This document shows, piece by piece, positions 25,092-34,495 of a DNA stretch of 64,000 nucleotides (the stretch's first letter is position 1; the number at the start of each line of letters is the position of its first letter). Location of the stretch: contig CAVFTR010000008.1 of NCBI GenBank assembly GCA_963625685.1, forward strand, positions 1 to 64,000. Reading direction: 5' to 3'. This stretch comes from F23-B02 sp963625685. Lineage in GTDB: Bacteria > Bacillota > Clostridia > Oscillospirales > Oscillospiraceae. The notes beneath the pieces are model-generated. The model saw only the letters and a program-made list of their open reading frames with translations. It made no database searches and was not told where the DNA came from. The translations under genes were made by a program, and so were the position numbers.

Positions 25092-27215
25092 ATGCGTAAA
25101 TTCATGGTCCTGGCACTGGCGCTGTGCTGCGTCGTATCTCTTTGCGCCTGCGGCAAAAAGGACAGCGGCGAAAAAGAGCGCGAATGCGGCGTGTATATAA
25201 CGATGCTGGCAAACGACGTTTTCACAGTCTCCGTCGGCACCGACGAGGGCTCGGACTCGGTCGAGGGCACGGACAAGGCCGCCATCGAGGCCGGCACGGT
25301 CATTCATTTTGATTTTGCAGGCGACAAGGCCGAGAGCACGGAAAGAGCCGATATCGGCTACAGCGTCTGCATATACGACAAGGACCTCAACATACTTGCC
25401 GCCAAATCCTTCACCGATGATTTTTCAAACAATGCGCGCGTAGACATCACCGTAACGGAGGACCACAGGATCATTAACGCCAACGCCGGAAGCTGCGGCG
25501 GCGACGTTGTCATTGAGATGACGACCGAATCGGGCGAGGGCAATGTCTGGTACATGTCCCCCACCGTTTTCATGCCCGAGCGCAGTGAAGCGGCGGACAG
25601 GATAAACGAAAGCCTCAGGTCCATGGAGGCGGAATACACGACCGCGGTCTATCAGGAAAACTACGGACTGTACACGCAGAACAAAGGCGACGGCACGGCC
25701 GCGGGGCTCAGCGAGTTTTCCATGAGCCGCACGATAAGGACCGCGCGCTGTGACAGCGGCATTATCTCTCTGCGCGTCGTCGACAGGGCCTCGCTCGGCA
25801 CTGAGAGCACGCTGAAGATAAGCGGTGCGAGCTTCAATGCGCAGACCGGCGAGGAGCTCAGGCTCGCAGACCTCGGCGGCAGCGAGGAAAAGATAGTCAA
25901 TACCGTTTCCGAAAAGATACTCGTCTCCTTCAACGAGGACGAGCAGTATAAGGACGTGTTCTTCAACACCGGCTATTCCGAGACGGTCAAGTCGCTCGTG
26001 TCCGACGGTCACTGGTACCTGTCGTCCGAGGGTATCGTAATAATCGCAAATCCCGGCGAGATAGCCGACGCGGAGGCGGGCTTTTACGAGTTCACCGTGC
26101 CCTACTCCGAGCTCGGCGACCTTATAGACAAGGCCTTCATCCCCTCGTCCGACCGCGACGGTACGGAGGGCGACGTGAATGTGGAGCTTGCCTCCGCGAA
26201 CAGGGAGAGCAATCTCACCGTTTTAGGTAGCGCCGCATCGGAGGATATAAGCTCGCTGCTTCTCTCGGCCAGCGGCAGCGTCTACGATCTTGACGTTTAC
26301 ACGATAAGCTACGACGCTGGCTCAAAGAGCTATAACATCGTAAAGCAGATACTCGCATGCAGCGATATGTCCGACGGCGCGGCGCTTGCGATAAACGCCG
26401 AGCTCAGCGGCACGACGCCGGGCATGGTCGTGCGCTTCAGCCTCGCAGACGGCACCCGTGAGGCCCGCCTGCTCTCGCTGGATGAAAACGGCGCCGTCAC
26501 GGTCACCGATCCCAACGCCAGCACCGGGACCGTCATCACCTCCCGCCTGCCCTACAGCGGCGATATCGACGGCGACGGCAGGAGCGAAACTGTCAGTACC
26601 TCGGCCGACGAGCAGGGCATCATAACGCTCAGCGTCGAGGCCGGCGGCGAGACGAGCGATGTCTCGACCGGCATAAAGGACGTAAACAGCATCCGCCTGT
26701 TCGATCTTGACGGCGACGGCGTGCGCGAGATATACATCGACGGCGCCGACGCCGGCGGGAACAGCGTCACCTGCGCCGCGATCTATTCGGCTGGCGACAG
26801 TCAGCCGCTGCACCTTGCGCTGTTTGACAGTCAGAGCAGCGCAGCGGGACTCATAAAGGACTTTGCCGACGGCAAGCTGGTGCTGGATACCGAGATGAAT
26901 ATTCTCGGCACCTACACGGTAAAAAGCGTGTATACGCTGTCGGATAAGAGCTTTGCCAAGGCCTCCGGCGATATCGTTTTCGATAACAACACTACATACG
27001 TCACGACCACAAAGAGCATAACGCTCTCCAACGGCAGTCTTCTGTCCGTCGGAACGCGCCTGCGCTTTACATCTACAGACGGCAGCTCGGTGATAAGCTT
27101 CATCACCGACGGCGGCTTCACCGGCTCTATCCCCATAGCACGCTCCGACTCCGGCTGGACCATCGGCGGTCAGCCCGACACGAGCTATTTCTCCTCCCTG
27201 CCGTACAAAAGCTGA
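25092..27215 (+). CDS. Lipoprotein with RsiV-like (DUF3298) domain
   Basis: A 707-aa exported lipoprotein (signal peptide, lipobox LCAC, Cys20). Residues about 190-350 resemble the DUF3298/RsiV C-terminal domain (GEELRLADLGGSEEKIVNTVSEKI, then HWYLSSEGIVIIANPGEIADAEAGFYEFTVPYSEL). The C-terminal half has aspartate-rich calcium-loop-like segments (DIDGDGRSE, DLDGDGVREI) of the FG-GAP/VCBS kind. It is a cell-surface protein of unknown function. It stands alone between two terminators. Confidence 0.75.
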   Translation: MRKFMVLALALCCVVSLCACGKKDSGEKERECGVYITMLANDVFTVSVGTDEGSDSVEGTDKAAIEAGTVIHFDFAGDKAESTERADIGYSVCIYDKDLNILAAKSFTDDFSNNARVDITVTEDHRIINANAGSCGGDVVIEMTTESGEGNVWYMSPTVFMPERSEAADRINESLRSMEAEYTTAVYQENYGLYTQNKGDGTAAGLSEFSMSRTIRTARCDSGIISLRVVDRASLGTESTLKISGASFNAQTGEELRLADLGGSEEKIVNTVSEKILVSFNEDEQYKDVFFNTGYSETVKSLVSDGHWYLSSEGIVIIANPGEIADAEAGFYEFTVPYSELGDLIDKAFIPSSDRDGTEGDVNVELASANRESNLTVLGSAASEDISSLLLSASGSVYDLDVYTISYDAGSKSYNIVKQILACSDMSDGAALAINAELSGTTPGMVVRFSLADGTREARLLSLDENGAVTVTDPNASTGTVITSRLPYSGDIDGDGRSETVSTSADEQGIITLSVEAGGETSDVSTGIKDVNSIRLFDLDGDGVREIYIDGADAGGNSVTCAAIYSAGDSQPLHLALFDSQSSAAGLIKDFADGKLVLDTEMNILGTYTVKSVYTLSDKSFAKASGDIVFDNNTTYVTTTKSITLSNGSLLSVGTRLRFTSTDGSSVISFITDGGFTGSIPIARSDSGWTIGGQPDTSYFSSLPYKS

Positions 27216-27224
27216 TACATGATG

Positions 27225-27256
27225 AAAAAAATACGCCCCGGCGGGGCGTATTTTTT
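27225..27256 (+). terminator. Terminator after the RsiV-like lipoprotein gene
   Basis: A perfect stem (AAAAAATACGCCCC with complement) ending in six T. It shows that a longer reading of the next small gene from 27219 is wrong. Confidence 0.9.
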
Positions 27257-27293
27257 CAAACACCCTGCGGAAAATATATCCGAGGTGATATTT

Positions 27294-27482
27294 ATGGCTA
27301 CAGGCAAGGACACAGAGCTGCCGCTCGGCCTCGGCATGGCGCTGATGCGCAATACCGACGCATTTCTCTATTTTTCCGCCCTCGACGAGGCGCAGCGCGG
27401 CATTATAATCGAGCAGAGCAAAGGTCTTCGCAGCCGCAGGGAAATGAAAAGCTTTGTCGACAGGCTCACTGCGAGCGATTAG
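27294..27482 (+). CDS. Small conserved-looking protein of unknown function
   Basis: A 62-aa protein starting MATGKDTELPLGLGMALMRN, with GAGGTGATATTT in front of the ATG. It is helical, with no cysteines or membrane segment, and ends with an amphipathic segment. I recognise the pattern (LGMALxxNxxAxxYF, then two helices) as one seen in other Clostridia but know no function. It lies after the lipoprotein terminator and before the promoter of the threonine ammonia-lyase gene. Confidence 0.65.
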   Translation: MATGKDTELPLGLGMALMRNTDAFLYFSALDEAQRGIIIEQSKGLRSRREMKSFVDRLTASD

Positions 27483-27557
27483 AAAAGCATTTGTGCTTCC
27501 GGAAAGGACATATTGAAAATTTGTTCCCGTGTTGCGGACATTTTTTGTCCAAAGCTC

Positions 27558-27586
27558 TTGTATATTCCGGCCGAATGAAGTAGAAT
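27558..27586 (+). promoter_or_regulatory. Promoter of the ilvA-ridA operon
   Basis: TTGTAT (27558-27563), 17-nt spacer, TAGAAT (27581-27586). An inverted repeat GGACA-N5-TGTCC lies immediately upstream (27536-27550). Confidence 0.6.
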
Positions 27587-27615
27587 TTATATATAAAAGC
27601 AAAGAGGTGATCCGG

Positions 27616-28827
27616 ATGGAACTACAGCTTAAAGACATTGAGCTTGCGGCCGAGAGGCTCAGGCACATGCTTCATCACACGGAGCTCGATATGTCCTCCA
27701 CCTTTTCCGCCATGACAGGCGGAGAGATATATCTCAAATGCGAAAACCGCCAGAAGACCGGCTCGTTCAAGATACGCGGCGCGAGCAACAAGATCGCGGC
27801 CCTGGTCGGGCGCGGCGACGTTAAGAGCGTCGTTGCGTCCTCCGCGGGAAACCATGCGCAGGGCGTTGCCTGCGCGGCCCACAAATTCGGCATCCCCGCA
27901 ACCATAGTCATGCCCGCGAGCGCTCCCATTGCCAAGGTGCAGGCCACCGAGGGCTACGGTGCGAAGGTCATACTGCACGGAGACTGCTATGACGACGCGT
28001 ATGCAATGGCGTGCAGCGTCTGCGACGAGGAGGGCGCGACCTTCCTGCACCCGTATAACGACCTCGAGGTCATCGCAGGCCAGGGCACGCTCGGTCTTGA
28101 GATACTCGGAGATCTGCCAACGGCCGACATCGTTATCGTTCCCGCCGGAGGCGGCGGACTGCTTTCCGGCGTTGCGGCCTGCATAAAGCAGATAAATCCC
28201 CGCGTAAAGGTCATCGGCGTTCAGGCCGAAGGAGCGGACGCGATAGCGCGCTCCTTCAGTGAGAAAAGGTACATAAGCTCGGACAGCGTTTCAACCATTG
28301 CCGACGGCATTGCGGTCAAGGCACCCGGCGATATTACGGTGGAGCTTATAAACCGCTATGCCGACGACGTCGTCACGGTAAACGACAACGAGATATCCGA
28401 GGCAATACTGCTGCTTATGGAGCGCTGCAAGCAGATAGTCGAGCCCTCGGGCGCAACGCCCGTCGCGGCAGTGCTCAAGGGCAAGGTCGACGTCAAGGGC
28501 AAGAAGGTCGTATGCCTTCTCTCGGGCGGCAATATCGACGTGAGCTTCATACAGTGCGTCATCGCCCAGGGCCTCGTTGCGCGCAGCAGGCGTCTGAGAT
28601 TCACGGCGACGCTGCTCGATAAGCCCGGCAGCCTTGTAAAGCTTTTAAACGACATAGCCGAGCAGGGCGCGAATATCCTCACAGTCGAGCACGACAGGCT
28701 CAGCGCGGGGCTCAACCCCAATCAGACAAACGTTCACATATCCTGCGAGGTCGGCGGCAAGGAGCACGGAGAAAGGCTCCTGCGCGCGCTCGGCAACAAG
28801 GGTTTTGAAGTGAGCTTAAATAATTAA
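27616..28827 (+). CDS. ilvA: Threonine ammonia-lyase with ACT domain
   Basis: A 403-aa fold-type II PLP enzyme that converts threonine to 2-oxobutanoate and ammonia. The PLP lysine is in GSFKIRGA; the Gly-rich phosphate loop is PAGGGGLLSG; the region from about 325 is an ACT domain (RLRFTATLLDKPGSLVKLLNDIAEQGANIL). This length and domain set fits the catabolic TdcB-type or short IlvA form. The ATG at 27616 follows AAAGAGGTG. RidA follows 13 nt later. Confidence 0.92.
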   Translation: MELQLKDIELAAERLRHMLHHTELDMSSTFSAMTGGEIYLKCENRQKTGSFKIRGASNKIAALVGRGDVKSVVASSAGNHAQGVACAAHKFGIPATIVMPASAPIAKVQATEGYGAKVILHGDCYDDAYAMACSVCDEEGATFLHPYNDLEVIAGQGTLGLEILGDLPTADIVIVPAGGGGLLSGVAACIKQINPRVKVIGVQAEGADAIARSFSEKRYISSDSVSTIADGIAVKAPGDITVELINRYADDVVTVNDNEISEAILLLMERCKQIVEPSGATPVAAVLKGKVDVKGKKVVCLLSGGNIDVSFIQCVIAQGLVARSRRLRFTATLLDKPGSLVKLLNDIAEQGANILTVEHDRLSAGLNPNQTNVHISCEVGGKEHGERLLRALGNKGFEVSLNN

Positions 28828-28840
28828 GGAGGAAAAAGAA

Positions 28841-29212
28841 ATGAAAACCGTATCCACTGTTAACGCACCCGCGGCCCTCGGCCCCTACTCTCAGGCGCAG
28901 ATCGCCGGAGGCCTCGTATACACCTCTGGTCAGGTCGGCATCGACCCCGCGACCGGGATCCTGGCCGAGGGCGTCGAGGCTCAGGCGCATCAGGTGTTCA
29001 AAAATCTCACCGCACTGCTCAAGGCAGCCGGAAGCGATATGTCCAGGGTCGTGAAGACCACCGTATTCATCAAGGACATGAACGATTTCGGCCTCGTAAA
29101 CGGCATTTACGCCCAGTATTTCACCGAGCCCTTCCCCTCCAGAAGCTGCGTTGAGGTCGCAAGGCTTCCCAAGGACGCTCTTGTTGAGTGTGAGGTCATT
29201 GCGGAGCTGTGA
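28841..29212 (+). CDS. ridA: RidA-family enamine/imine deaminase
   Basis: A 123-aa YjgF/RidA protein with the signature PAALGPYSQAQ, SGQVGIDPATG and the active-site Arg in FPSRSCVEVARLPKDALVECEVIAEL. RidA hydrolyses the reactive 2-aminoacrylate and 2-aminocrotonate intermediates released by threonine/serine dehydratases. Its position directly after the threonine ammonia-lyase gene gives an enzyme and its clean-up partner in one operon. Confidence 0.95.
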   Translation: MKTVSTVNAPAALGPYSQAQIAGGLVYTSGQVGIDPATGILAEGVEAQAHQVFKNLTALLKAAGSDMSRVVKTTVFIKDMNDFGLVNGIYAQYFTEPFPSRSCVEVARLPKDALVECEVIAEL

Positions 29213-29829
29213 AAACGCAGCTTGAGCGTATGCTCGCAGGCATGCTCTACGATCCGTCCGACAGGGAACTGGCCGCGCTGCGTCTGAAGGCGCACAAGCT
29301 CAGCCGCAGATACAACGATACCGACGAGGACGAGGAGGAGCTCAGGCGCGATATATTATCCCGGCTCGCTCCCGACGCTCAGCCCGGACTGTTCTTGCAG
29401 GGGCCCGTGTATTTCGACTACGGCGTATTTACCCGCTTCGGCAAAAACTGCTACGCGAATTTTAATTTCACGGTGCTCGACTGCTGCCCCGTAACCATAG
29501 GCGACGATGTCTTTTTCGGGCCGAATTGCAGTCTGCTGACGCCCATGCACGCGCTGCTGAGCAGCGAGCGGAACGTCCGGCTCCGGCCCGGCGGCGGCTT
29601 ATACGATCTTGAGTACGCAAAGCCCATCGTGATCGGCGATAACTGCTGGCTGGCAGGCGGCGTCACGGTCTGCGGCGGCGTTACGATAGGAAACGACTGC
29701 GTCATCGGCGCGGGCAGCGTCGTGACGCGGGATATCTCTGCCGGTCATCTCGCCGCGGGAAGCCCCTGCCGCGTGATAAGGAAAATCGGCCCGGCAGACA
29801 GTCTTGAGCTCAAACGGCATCTTTTATAA
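29209..29829 (+). CDS. Hexapeptide-repeat (Maa/LacA-like) O-acetyltransferase
   Basis: A 206-aa left-handed beta-helix acyltransferase. The N-terminal Mac-type helical domain (MLAGMLYDPSDRELAALRLKAHKLSRRYN) is typical of maltose/galactoside acetyltransferases; the hexapeptide coil contains the catalytic His region LLTPMHALL and the end IGAGSVVTRDISAGHLAAGSPCRVIRKI. It starts with GTG overlapping the ridA stop (GTGA). The acceptor sugar is unknown. Confidence 0.88.
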   Translation: MKTQLERMLAGMLYDPSDRELAALRLKAHKLSRRYNDTDEDEEELRRDILSRLAPDAQPGLFLQGPVYFDYGVFTRFGKNCYANFNFTVLDCCPVTIGDDVFFGPNCSLLTPMHALLSSERNVRLRPGGGLYDLEYAKPIVIGDNCWLAGGVTVCGGVTIGNDCVIGAGSVVTRDISAGHLAAGSPCRVIRKIGPADSLELKRHLL

Positions 29830-29830
29830 C

Positions 29831-29866
29831 AAAAAAGGTAACTTCACAGTGAAGTTACCTTTTTTA
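29831..29866. terminator. Bidirectional terminator
   Basis: A long perfect inverted repeat (AAAAAAGGTAACTTCAC with complement) between the convergent acetyltransferase and rarD genes. Confidence 0.9.
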
Positions 29867-30748
29867 TACGGCCTCGGAGGCCGATTTCTTGTGCTTTCTC
29901 AGGCTGTCGTAAACAAACAGTATGACAGCCGCCCAGGTGAGGGCGAAGGTTATGGCGCTCGTTTTTGTGAAGGCCTCGTTATAGATGAACACGCCGACGA
30001 GCAGCTGGAGCGTCGGATTTATGTACATGAGTATGCCCGAGGTGACGATAGATGTCCGCTTTATGCCCTTTGCAAACAGCATGAGCGGTATGGAGGTCAC
30101 GGGCCCCGTCGCCGCGAGCAGCAGGAGCTCTGCCGTCGTGAGCGAGGAAAATGTCGTAAAGCCGGAAAGCTGCGCATAGACTATAAATGCGAGCGCCAGG
30201 GGCAGAACGGACGCGGTCTCCATGCATATGGACGTCTCGCTGCCGGCCTTCACGCTTTTTTTGAGCGCGCTGTACAGAGCGAAGGTCAGGGCTATGATAA
30301 TGGCGATATACGGCACCGAGCCGTAGCTCACGACCGAGAAGCTCACGCCCACAAGGGCCAGCGCCGCGCTCAGCCATTGCAGCGCGCTCAGCTTTTCCTT
30401 GAAGAATATCGAGCCGATAAGCACCGAGAACAGCGGATTTATGTAGTAGGCGAGGCTCGATTCAAGTATCCTGTTCGTTGCGACGGCAAAGATATAAACT
30501 CCCCAGTTAGCGGAGATGAGCAGGCCGCACAGCATAAACCTGCGGCGCTCAGACCTGTCGCGGACTATTTTTCCGAGCTCGCCGCCGTGCTTTTTAATAA
30601 GTATGACGGCAAAGCAGAACAGGAAGGAGAAAACTATCCTCTGCGCGAGAACATATACCGAGTTGACTCCGGACAGCAGCTTCCAAAATACCGGCAGCAG
30701 CCCCCAGAGTATGTAGCAGCCCAGAACATTCAGTGATGATCTGCCCAT
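29864..30748 (-). CDS. rarD: EamA-family transporter RarD
   Basis: A 294-aa protein with ten membrane helices in the DMT/EamA pattern. RarD-type features: GCYILWGLLPVFWKLL, NWGVYIFAVATNRILESSLAYYINPLFSVLIGSIFFKEKL, and SGILMYINPTLQLLVGVFIYNE. RarD members are metabolite exporters of uncertain substrate. It begins 6 nt after glyA on the same strand. Confidence 0.88.
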   Translation of the reverse strand: MGRSSLNVLGCYILWGLLPVFWKLLSGVNSVYVLAQRIVFSFLFCFAVILIKKHGGELGKIVRDRSERRRFMLCGLLISANWGVYIFAVATNRILESSLAYYINPLFSVLIGSIFFKEKLSALQWLSAALALVGVSFSVVSYGSVPYIAIIIALTFALYSALKKSVKAGSETSICMETASVLPLALAFIVYAQLSGFTTFSSLTTAELLLLAATGPVTSIPLMLFAKGIKRTSIVTSGILMYINPTLQLLVGVFIYNEAFTKTSAITFALTWAAVILFVYDSLRKHKKSASEAV

Positions 30749-30754
30749 TGCCCT

Positions 30755-32002
30755 TTACATCTCCATGTCGGGGTAGAGCGGGAAGCTGGCGCACAGCTCA
30801 AGCGTCTGCCGCTTCACATCCCCGACAGCCGCCTCGCCCTCGTTTATGACCTGCGCGAGCATGCGGCCGATCTGCCGCATCTCCTCCTCGCCCATGCCTC
30901 GGGTAGTTACGGCGGGCGTGCCGAAGCGCATTCCGCTGGTGAGCTTCACCGGCTGCGTGTCAAAGGGGATGGCGTTTTTGTTGGCCGTTATATGCGCCCT
31001 GTCAAGAAGCTCCTGCACCTCGTTGCCCGTGCGGCCGTGACTCATGGTCTCGGCCAGCATCAGGTGATTGTCGGTGCCGCCGGAGACGAGGCGTATGCCG
31101 CTCTCGGACAGCGCAGCGGCAAGGACCGCCGCGTTTTTCACGGTCCGGCGCTGATAATCCCTGAATTCCTCGCTCATCGCCTCCCTGAAGCACACCGCCT
31201 TACCTGCTATGACGTGCATCAGAGGGCCGCCCTGAGTTCCGGGGAAGACCGCGCTGTTTATCTTCTTTTTGAGTTCGTCCCTGCATAGAATGACAGCGCC
31301 GCGCGGGCCTCTGAGGGTCTTGTGCGTAGTGCTGGTGACGACGTCTGCATAGGGCACGGGGCTGGGGTGGACTCCCGCAGCGACGAGGCCGCCTATGTGC
31401 GCCATGTCTACCATGAGATATGCGCCGACCTCATCGGCGATCTCGCGCATTTTTTTGAAATCTATAATGCGTGAATAAGCGCTCGCTCCGGCGATGATGA
31501 GCTTCGGCCTGCACTCTCCCGCCGTCCGCATCGCCTTTTCGTAGTCTATCGTCTCCGTCTCGGGGTCGACGCCGTAGAAGCAGGCGTTGAAGTACTTGCC
31601 GGATATCGAGGCCTTCGAGCCGTGCGTCAGATGTCCGCCGTGGCTCAGGTCCATGCCGAGTATCGTGTCTCCCGGCTTTAAAAGCGCAAGGTAGACCGCG
31701 ACGTTCGCCTGCGAGCCGGAGTGCGGCTGGACATTGGCGTGCTCTGCTCCGAATAGCTCCTTTGCCCTGTCGATGGCAAGCTGCTCGACGATATCGACAT
31801 ACTCGCAGCCGCCGTAGTATCTCGCGCCGGGGTAGCCCTCGGCATATTTATTGGTAAGATGGCTTCCCATGGCCTCCATAACGGCCCGGCTCGTGAAGTT
31901 TTCCGAGGCTATCAGCTCGATGTGGTCGCGCTGGCGCTCCAGCTCCTTTTTCATCGCGCCGTACAGCTCGGGATCGCCAGTCTTTACATTCTCGTAGCTC
32001 AT
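30755..32002 (-). CDS. glyA: Serine hydroxymethyltransferase
   Basis: A 415-aa PLP enzyme that interconverts serine and glycine with tetrahydrofolate. Key motifs: LIASENFTSRAVMEAMGS, the PLP lysine in VVTSTTHKTLRGPRGA, and NLxxAETMSHGRTGNEVQELLD. Length is standard. The 163-nt gap upstream shows no recognisable riboswitch. Confidence 0.96.
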   Translation of the reverse strand: MSYENVKTGDPELYGAMKKELERQRDHIELIASENFTSRAVMEAMGSHLTNKYAEGYPGARYYGGCEYVDIVEQLAIDRAKELFGAEHANVQPHSGSQANVAVYLALLKPGDTILGMDLSHGGHLTHGSKASISGKYFNACFYGVDPETETIDYEKAMRTAGECRPKLIIAGASAYSRIIDFKKMREIADEVGAYLMVDMAHIGGLVAAGVHPSPVPYADVVTSTTHKTLRGPRGAVILCRDELKKKINSAVFPGTQGGPLMHVIAGKAVCFREAMSEEFRDYQRRTVKNAAVLAAALSESGIRLVSGGTDNHLMLAETMSHGRTGNEVQELLDRAHITANKNAIPFDTQPVKLTSGMRFGTPAVTTRGMGEEEMRQIGRMLAQVINEGEAAVGDVKRQTLELCASFPLYPDMEM

Positions 32003-32166
32003 CTCTCAGACCTCCCGTAAAAAAGTAATAATATCTTTACGATTATACGATAATATCCCCGCCTTATCAAGCAAAAATACGCATTTTCGCCGATTTGCAT
32101 ACCGGACGCGCGAATTTGCTTGAATAAGGCATGCGGCTGTGATAATATAACCGATGAGGTGAGGAC

Positions 32167-33243
32167 ATGGCAAAAAAGCTGGTTAAGATCATTCTTATGA
32201 TCATAGGCATAATACTTCTGTGCGCCGCGGCACTGATACTCTGGCTGTCGGTCACTGAGTTCAAGCCCGGGGACGTCACGGACGTAAAGATAGAGGCCAA
32301 CTCCGAGGTCAGCGGCCTGACGCCGTTTTTGGACGAGGAGTTCTCGGTCGTCAGCTGGAATATAGGCTACGCCGGCCTCGGCAAGGACTCGGATTTCTTC
32401 ATGGACGGCGGAGAGAACGTTTCCTCGGCCGATCAGGACGATGTCTCCGCTTCGCTCCTGGGCATATATAAAACGCTTTACTCGGACGCGGAGCCCGCGA
32501 CGATATTCATGCTGCAGGAGGTCGATCAGAACTCCTCCCGTACCTACGGCAAAAACGAGGTCGAGGCGCTGGGCATAAATAACAGTGCCTACGCACTCAA
32601 CTATTCCTGCAAATTCGTGCCCTATCCCATCCCGCCAATCGGCAGGGTCAACAGCGGACTTCTGACCACGACAGTCTACGATATCGACTCGGCCGAGCGC
32701 ATATCGCTGCCCTGCCCCTTTGACTGGCCTGTGAGCACCGCAAATCTCAAGCGCTGCCTGCTGGTGAGCTACCTGCCAATATCCGGAACGAGCAGCAAGC
32801 TCGTCATGGTAAATCTCCATCTCGAGGCCTACGACGACGGCGAGGGCAAGATAGCGCAGACAAAGCAGCTGCGCGAGTTCATACAGTCCGAGTACGACAA
32901 GGGCAACTACGTCATCGCCGGCGGCGACTTCAATCAGATATTCCCCGGCGGGCTTGACAAATACCCAAACACGCACAAGGAAAACTGGGAACCGGGACAG
33001 ATAACGGACGATATCATGCCCGAGGGCTGGACGCTTGCGTACGACCTTGAAACTCCGTCGTGCAGGCTGCTCAATCAGCCCTACGATGCGTCGGATACCG
33101 AGAACACGCAGCACTACGTCATCGACGGCTTCATCCTCTCGCCGAATGTGGAGCTCGTTTCCGTCAAGACCCTCGACGAGGGCTTCACCTACTCCGACCA
33201 CAACCCGGTGAAGCTTCAGGTCAAGCTCACAGCCGAAAAATAA
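32167..33243 (+). CDS. Membrane-anchored endonuclease/exonuclease/phosphatase-family protein
   Basis: A 358-aa protein with one N-terminal membrane helix (about 5-30) and an extracellular EEP domain: FSVVSWNIGYAGLG, FMLQEVDQNS, VNLHLEAYDDG, IAGGDFNQIFP, and the final SDHNPVKLQV. All EEP catalytic residues (N, E, D/N, H) appear conserved. Substrates in this superfamily include nucleic acids and phospholipids; outer location favours a lipid or extracellular substrate. An SGNH hydrolase gene follows 68 nt later. Confidence 0.82.
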   Translation: MAKKLVKIILMIIGIILLCAAALILWLSVTEFKPGDVTDVKIEANSEVSGLTPFLDEEFSVVSWNIGYAGLGKDSDFFMDGGENVSSADQDDVSASLLGIYKTLYSDAEPATIFMLQEVDQNSSRTYGKNEVEALGINNSAYALNYSCKFVPYPIPPIGRVNSGLLTTTVYDIDSAERISLPCPFDWPVSTANLKRCLLVSYLPISGTSSKLVMVNLHLEAYDDGEGKIAQTKQLREFIQSEYDKGNYVIAGGDFNQIFPGGLDKYPNTHKENWEPGQITDDIMPEGWTLAYDLETPSCRLLNQPYDASDTENTQHYVIDGFILSPNVELVSVKTLDEGFTYSDHNPVKLQVKLTAEK

Positions 33244-33311
33244 TCAGCCCGGACGGCACATACGATGTGGTGTGCCGTCCTGAGCATTTTAAAAAGGAGA
33301 TATCATCAAAA

Positions 33312-34079
33312 ATGACAAAAAAGCAGAAAGTGATCGCGATCATTGCGTTTATCCTGATAATCGTTCTGATCGCGCTGATATGCGTGAGCCTGCAGGGCAA
33401 GAAGGCCCCGGACAGCGGCGACGATACGCAGGCGAGCCAGACCCCTGCGGAGAGCACGGAGCCCACGCCCGAGCCCACGCCCACGCCGCTGCAGTTCACG
33501 ACGGCGCCCGAGGGATATTTTGACGACGCGCTGTTTATCGGCGACTCGCGCATGGTGGGCATCGACATGATGCAGACCATCGACGGCGCGACCTTCTTCA
33601 CGACCGTCGGCCTGAGCCTCACGGGCGCGATGAACACGAGCGCGGACGTCGACGGCGTCGGCACGACGACGCTGCCGGCACTGCTGCAGAGCAGGCAGTT
33701 CGGCAAGATCTACGTCATGCTCGGCATAAACGACATCGGCGGCTCGATAGACGCGCTCAAGCAGACCTACAGCAATCTTATTGACAGGCTGCGCGCCGCT
33801 CAGCCGGACGCGATAATCTACATCATGTCGAACCTCCACGTCTCCGCGACGCAGGATTCCCGCGGCACGGCGGTCAACAACACGAATCTCAACGCGCTCA
33901 ACGACTACACAAAGACCCTCGCCGACGGCGAGACGGTGTTCTATCTTGAGTGCAACGAGCTGTTCGACGACGCAAACGGCACTCTCAACTCCGAGATCAC
34001 CTCCGACGGCATCCACCCCGACGGCAGCGCCTACAGAAAATGGGGCGAGTGGATCATGCAGAACGCGATCGTAAAATAA
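33312..34079 (+). CDS. Membrane-anchored SGNH/GDSL hydrolase
   Basis: A 255-aa protein: N-terminal membrane anchor (about 8-28), Thr/Pro/Glu linker (TPEPTPTP), then an SGNH hydrolase domain with the Ser block LFIGDSRMVG, the Gly/Asn block VMLGINDIGG and the catalytic D-H pair SDGIHPDGSAY. It acts outside the cell, probably as an esterase on wall or envelope polymers. ATG at 33312 follows AAAGGAG. It may be co-transcribed with the EEP gene. Confidence 0.85.
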   Translation: MTKKQKVIAIIAFILIIVLIALICVSLQGKKAPDSGDDTQASQTPAESTEPTPEPTPTPLQFTTAPEGYFDDALFIGDSRMVGIDMMQTIDGATFFTTVGLSLTGAMNTSADVDGVGTTTLPALLQSRQFGKIYVMLGINDIGGSIDALKQTYSNLIDRLRAAQPDAIIYIMSNLHVSATQDSRGTAVNNTNLNALNDYTKTLADGETVFYLECNELFDDANGTLNSEITSDGIHPDGSAYRKWGEWIMQNAIVK

Positions 34080-34087
34080 AAAACGCA

Positions 34088-34124
34088 GCAAAAAAGCTCC
34101 CGTCCGAGGACGGGAGCTTTTCGA
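34088..34124 (+). terminator. Terminator between SGNH hydrolase and hypA genes
   Basis: AAGCTCCCGTCC with its complement, 3-nt loop, TTTT tail; it can also serve the convergent minus-strand operon. Confidence 0.85.
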
Positions 34125-34129
34125 TTTAA

Positions 34130-34474
34130 TCACATTGCTTCGATCTCTTTTATGATGTATTCGTTGCCGGTGACGAGATATGTATGCTCGCTCTGGCAAT
34201 ACGGACACACCTTTGCGTATTTCACCGTCGGATAGGTCTGCTTGCAGTCCTCGCAGAAGGTCACCGCCTCAAGCTTTTCGACCTTGAGCTCGGCCTCCTT
34301 CATGTATTTCGACTCCCTGACCGCCCAGTTCCAGCAATCGACGATATACTCCGGAATGATACCGCTGACCTCACCGATCTGAAGCGTGACGCTTCCGACC
34401 TTCGTGAGGCTGTTCTCGTCGCAGAGCTTCTCGACTTCCTTTATTACGTAAAATACCGTTCCGAGCTCATGCAT
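34130..34474 (-). CDS. hypA: HypA-family nickel metallochaperone
   Basis: A 114-aa HypA/HybF protein. The N-terminal MHELG carries the nickel ligand His2; the zinc site is CEDC...CPYC. HypA normally delivers nickel to [NiFe]-hydrogenase (or urease). No [NiFe]-hydrogenase gene is in this window, and the neighbouring hydrogenase at 21-25 kb is the nickel-free [FeFe] type, so its client is unknown. It lies 21 nt after the 909-aa oxidoreductase gene, in the same operon. Confidence 0.85.
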   Translation of the reverse strand: MHELGTVFYVIKEVEKLCDENSLTKVGSVTLQIGEVSGIIPEYIVDCWNWAVRESKYMKEAELKVEKLEAVTFCEDCKQTYPTVKYAKVCPYCQSEHTYLVTGNEYIIKEIEAM

Positions 34475-34495
34475 GGGGCATTTCCTCCGATGTGC

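Noticed and set aside
27219..27293. Extended N-terminus of the small protein at 27294
   Set aside because: The extension is translated terminator hairpin; the ATG at 27294 has GAGGTG upstream.
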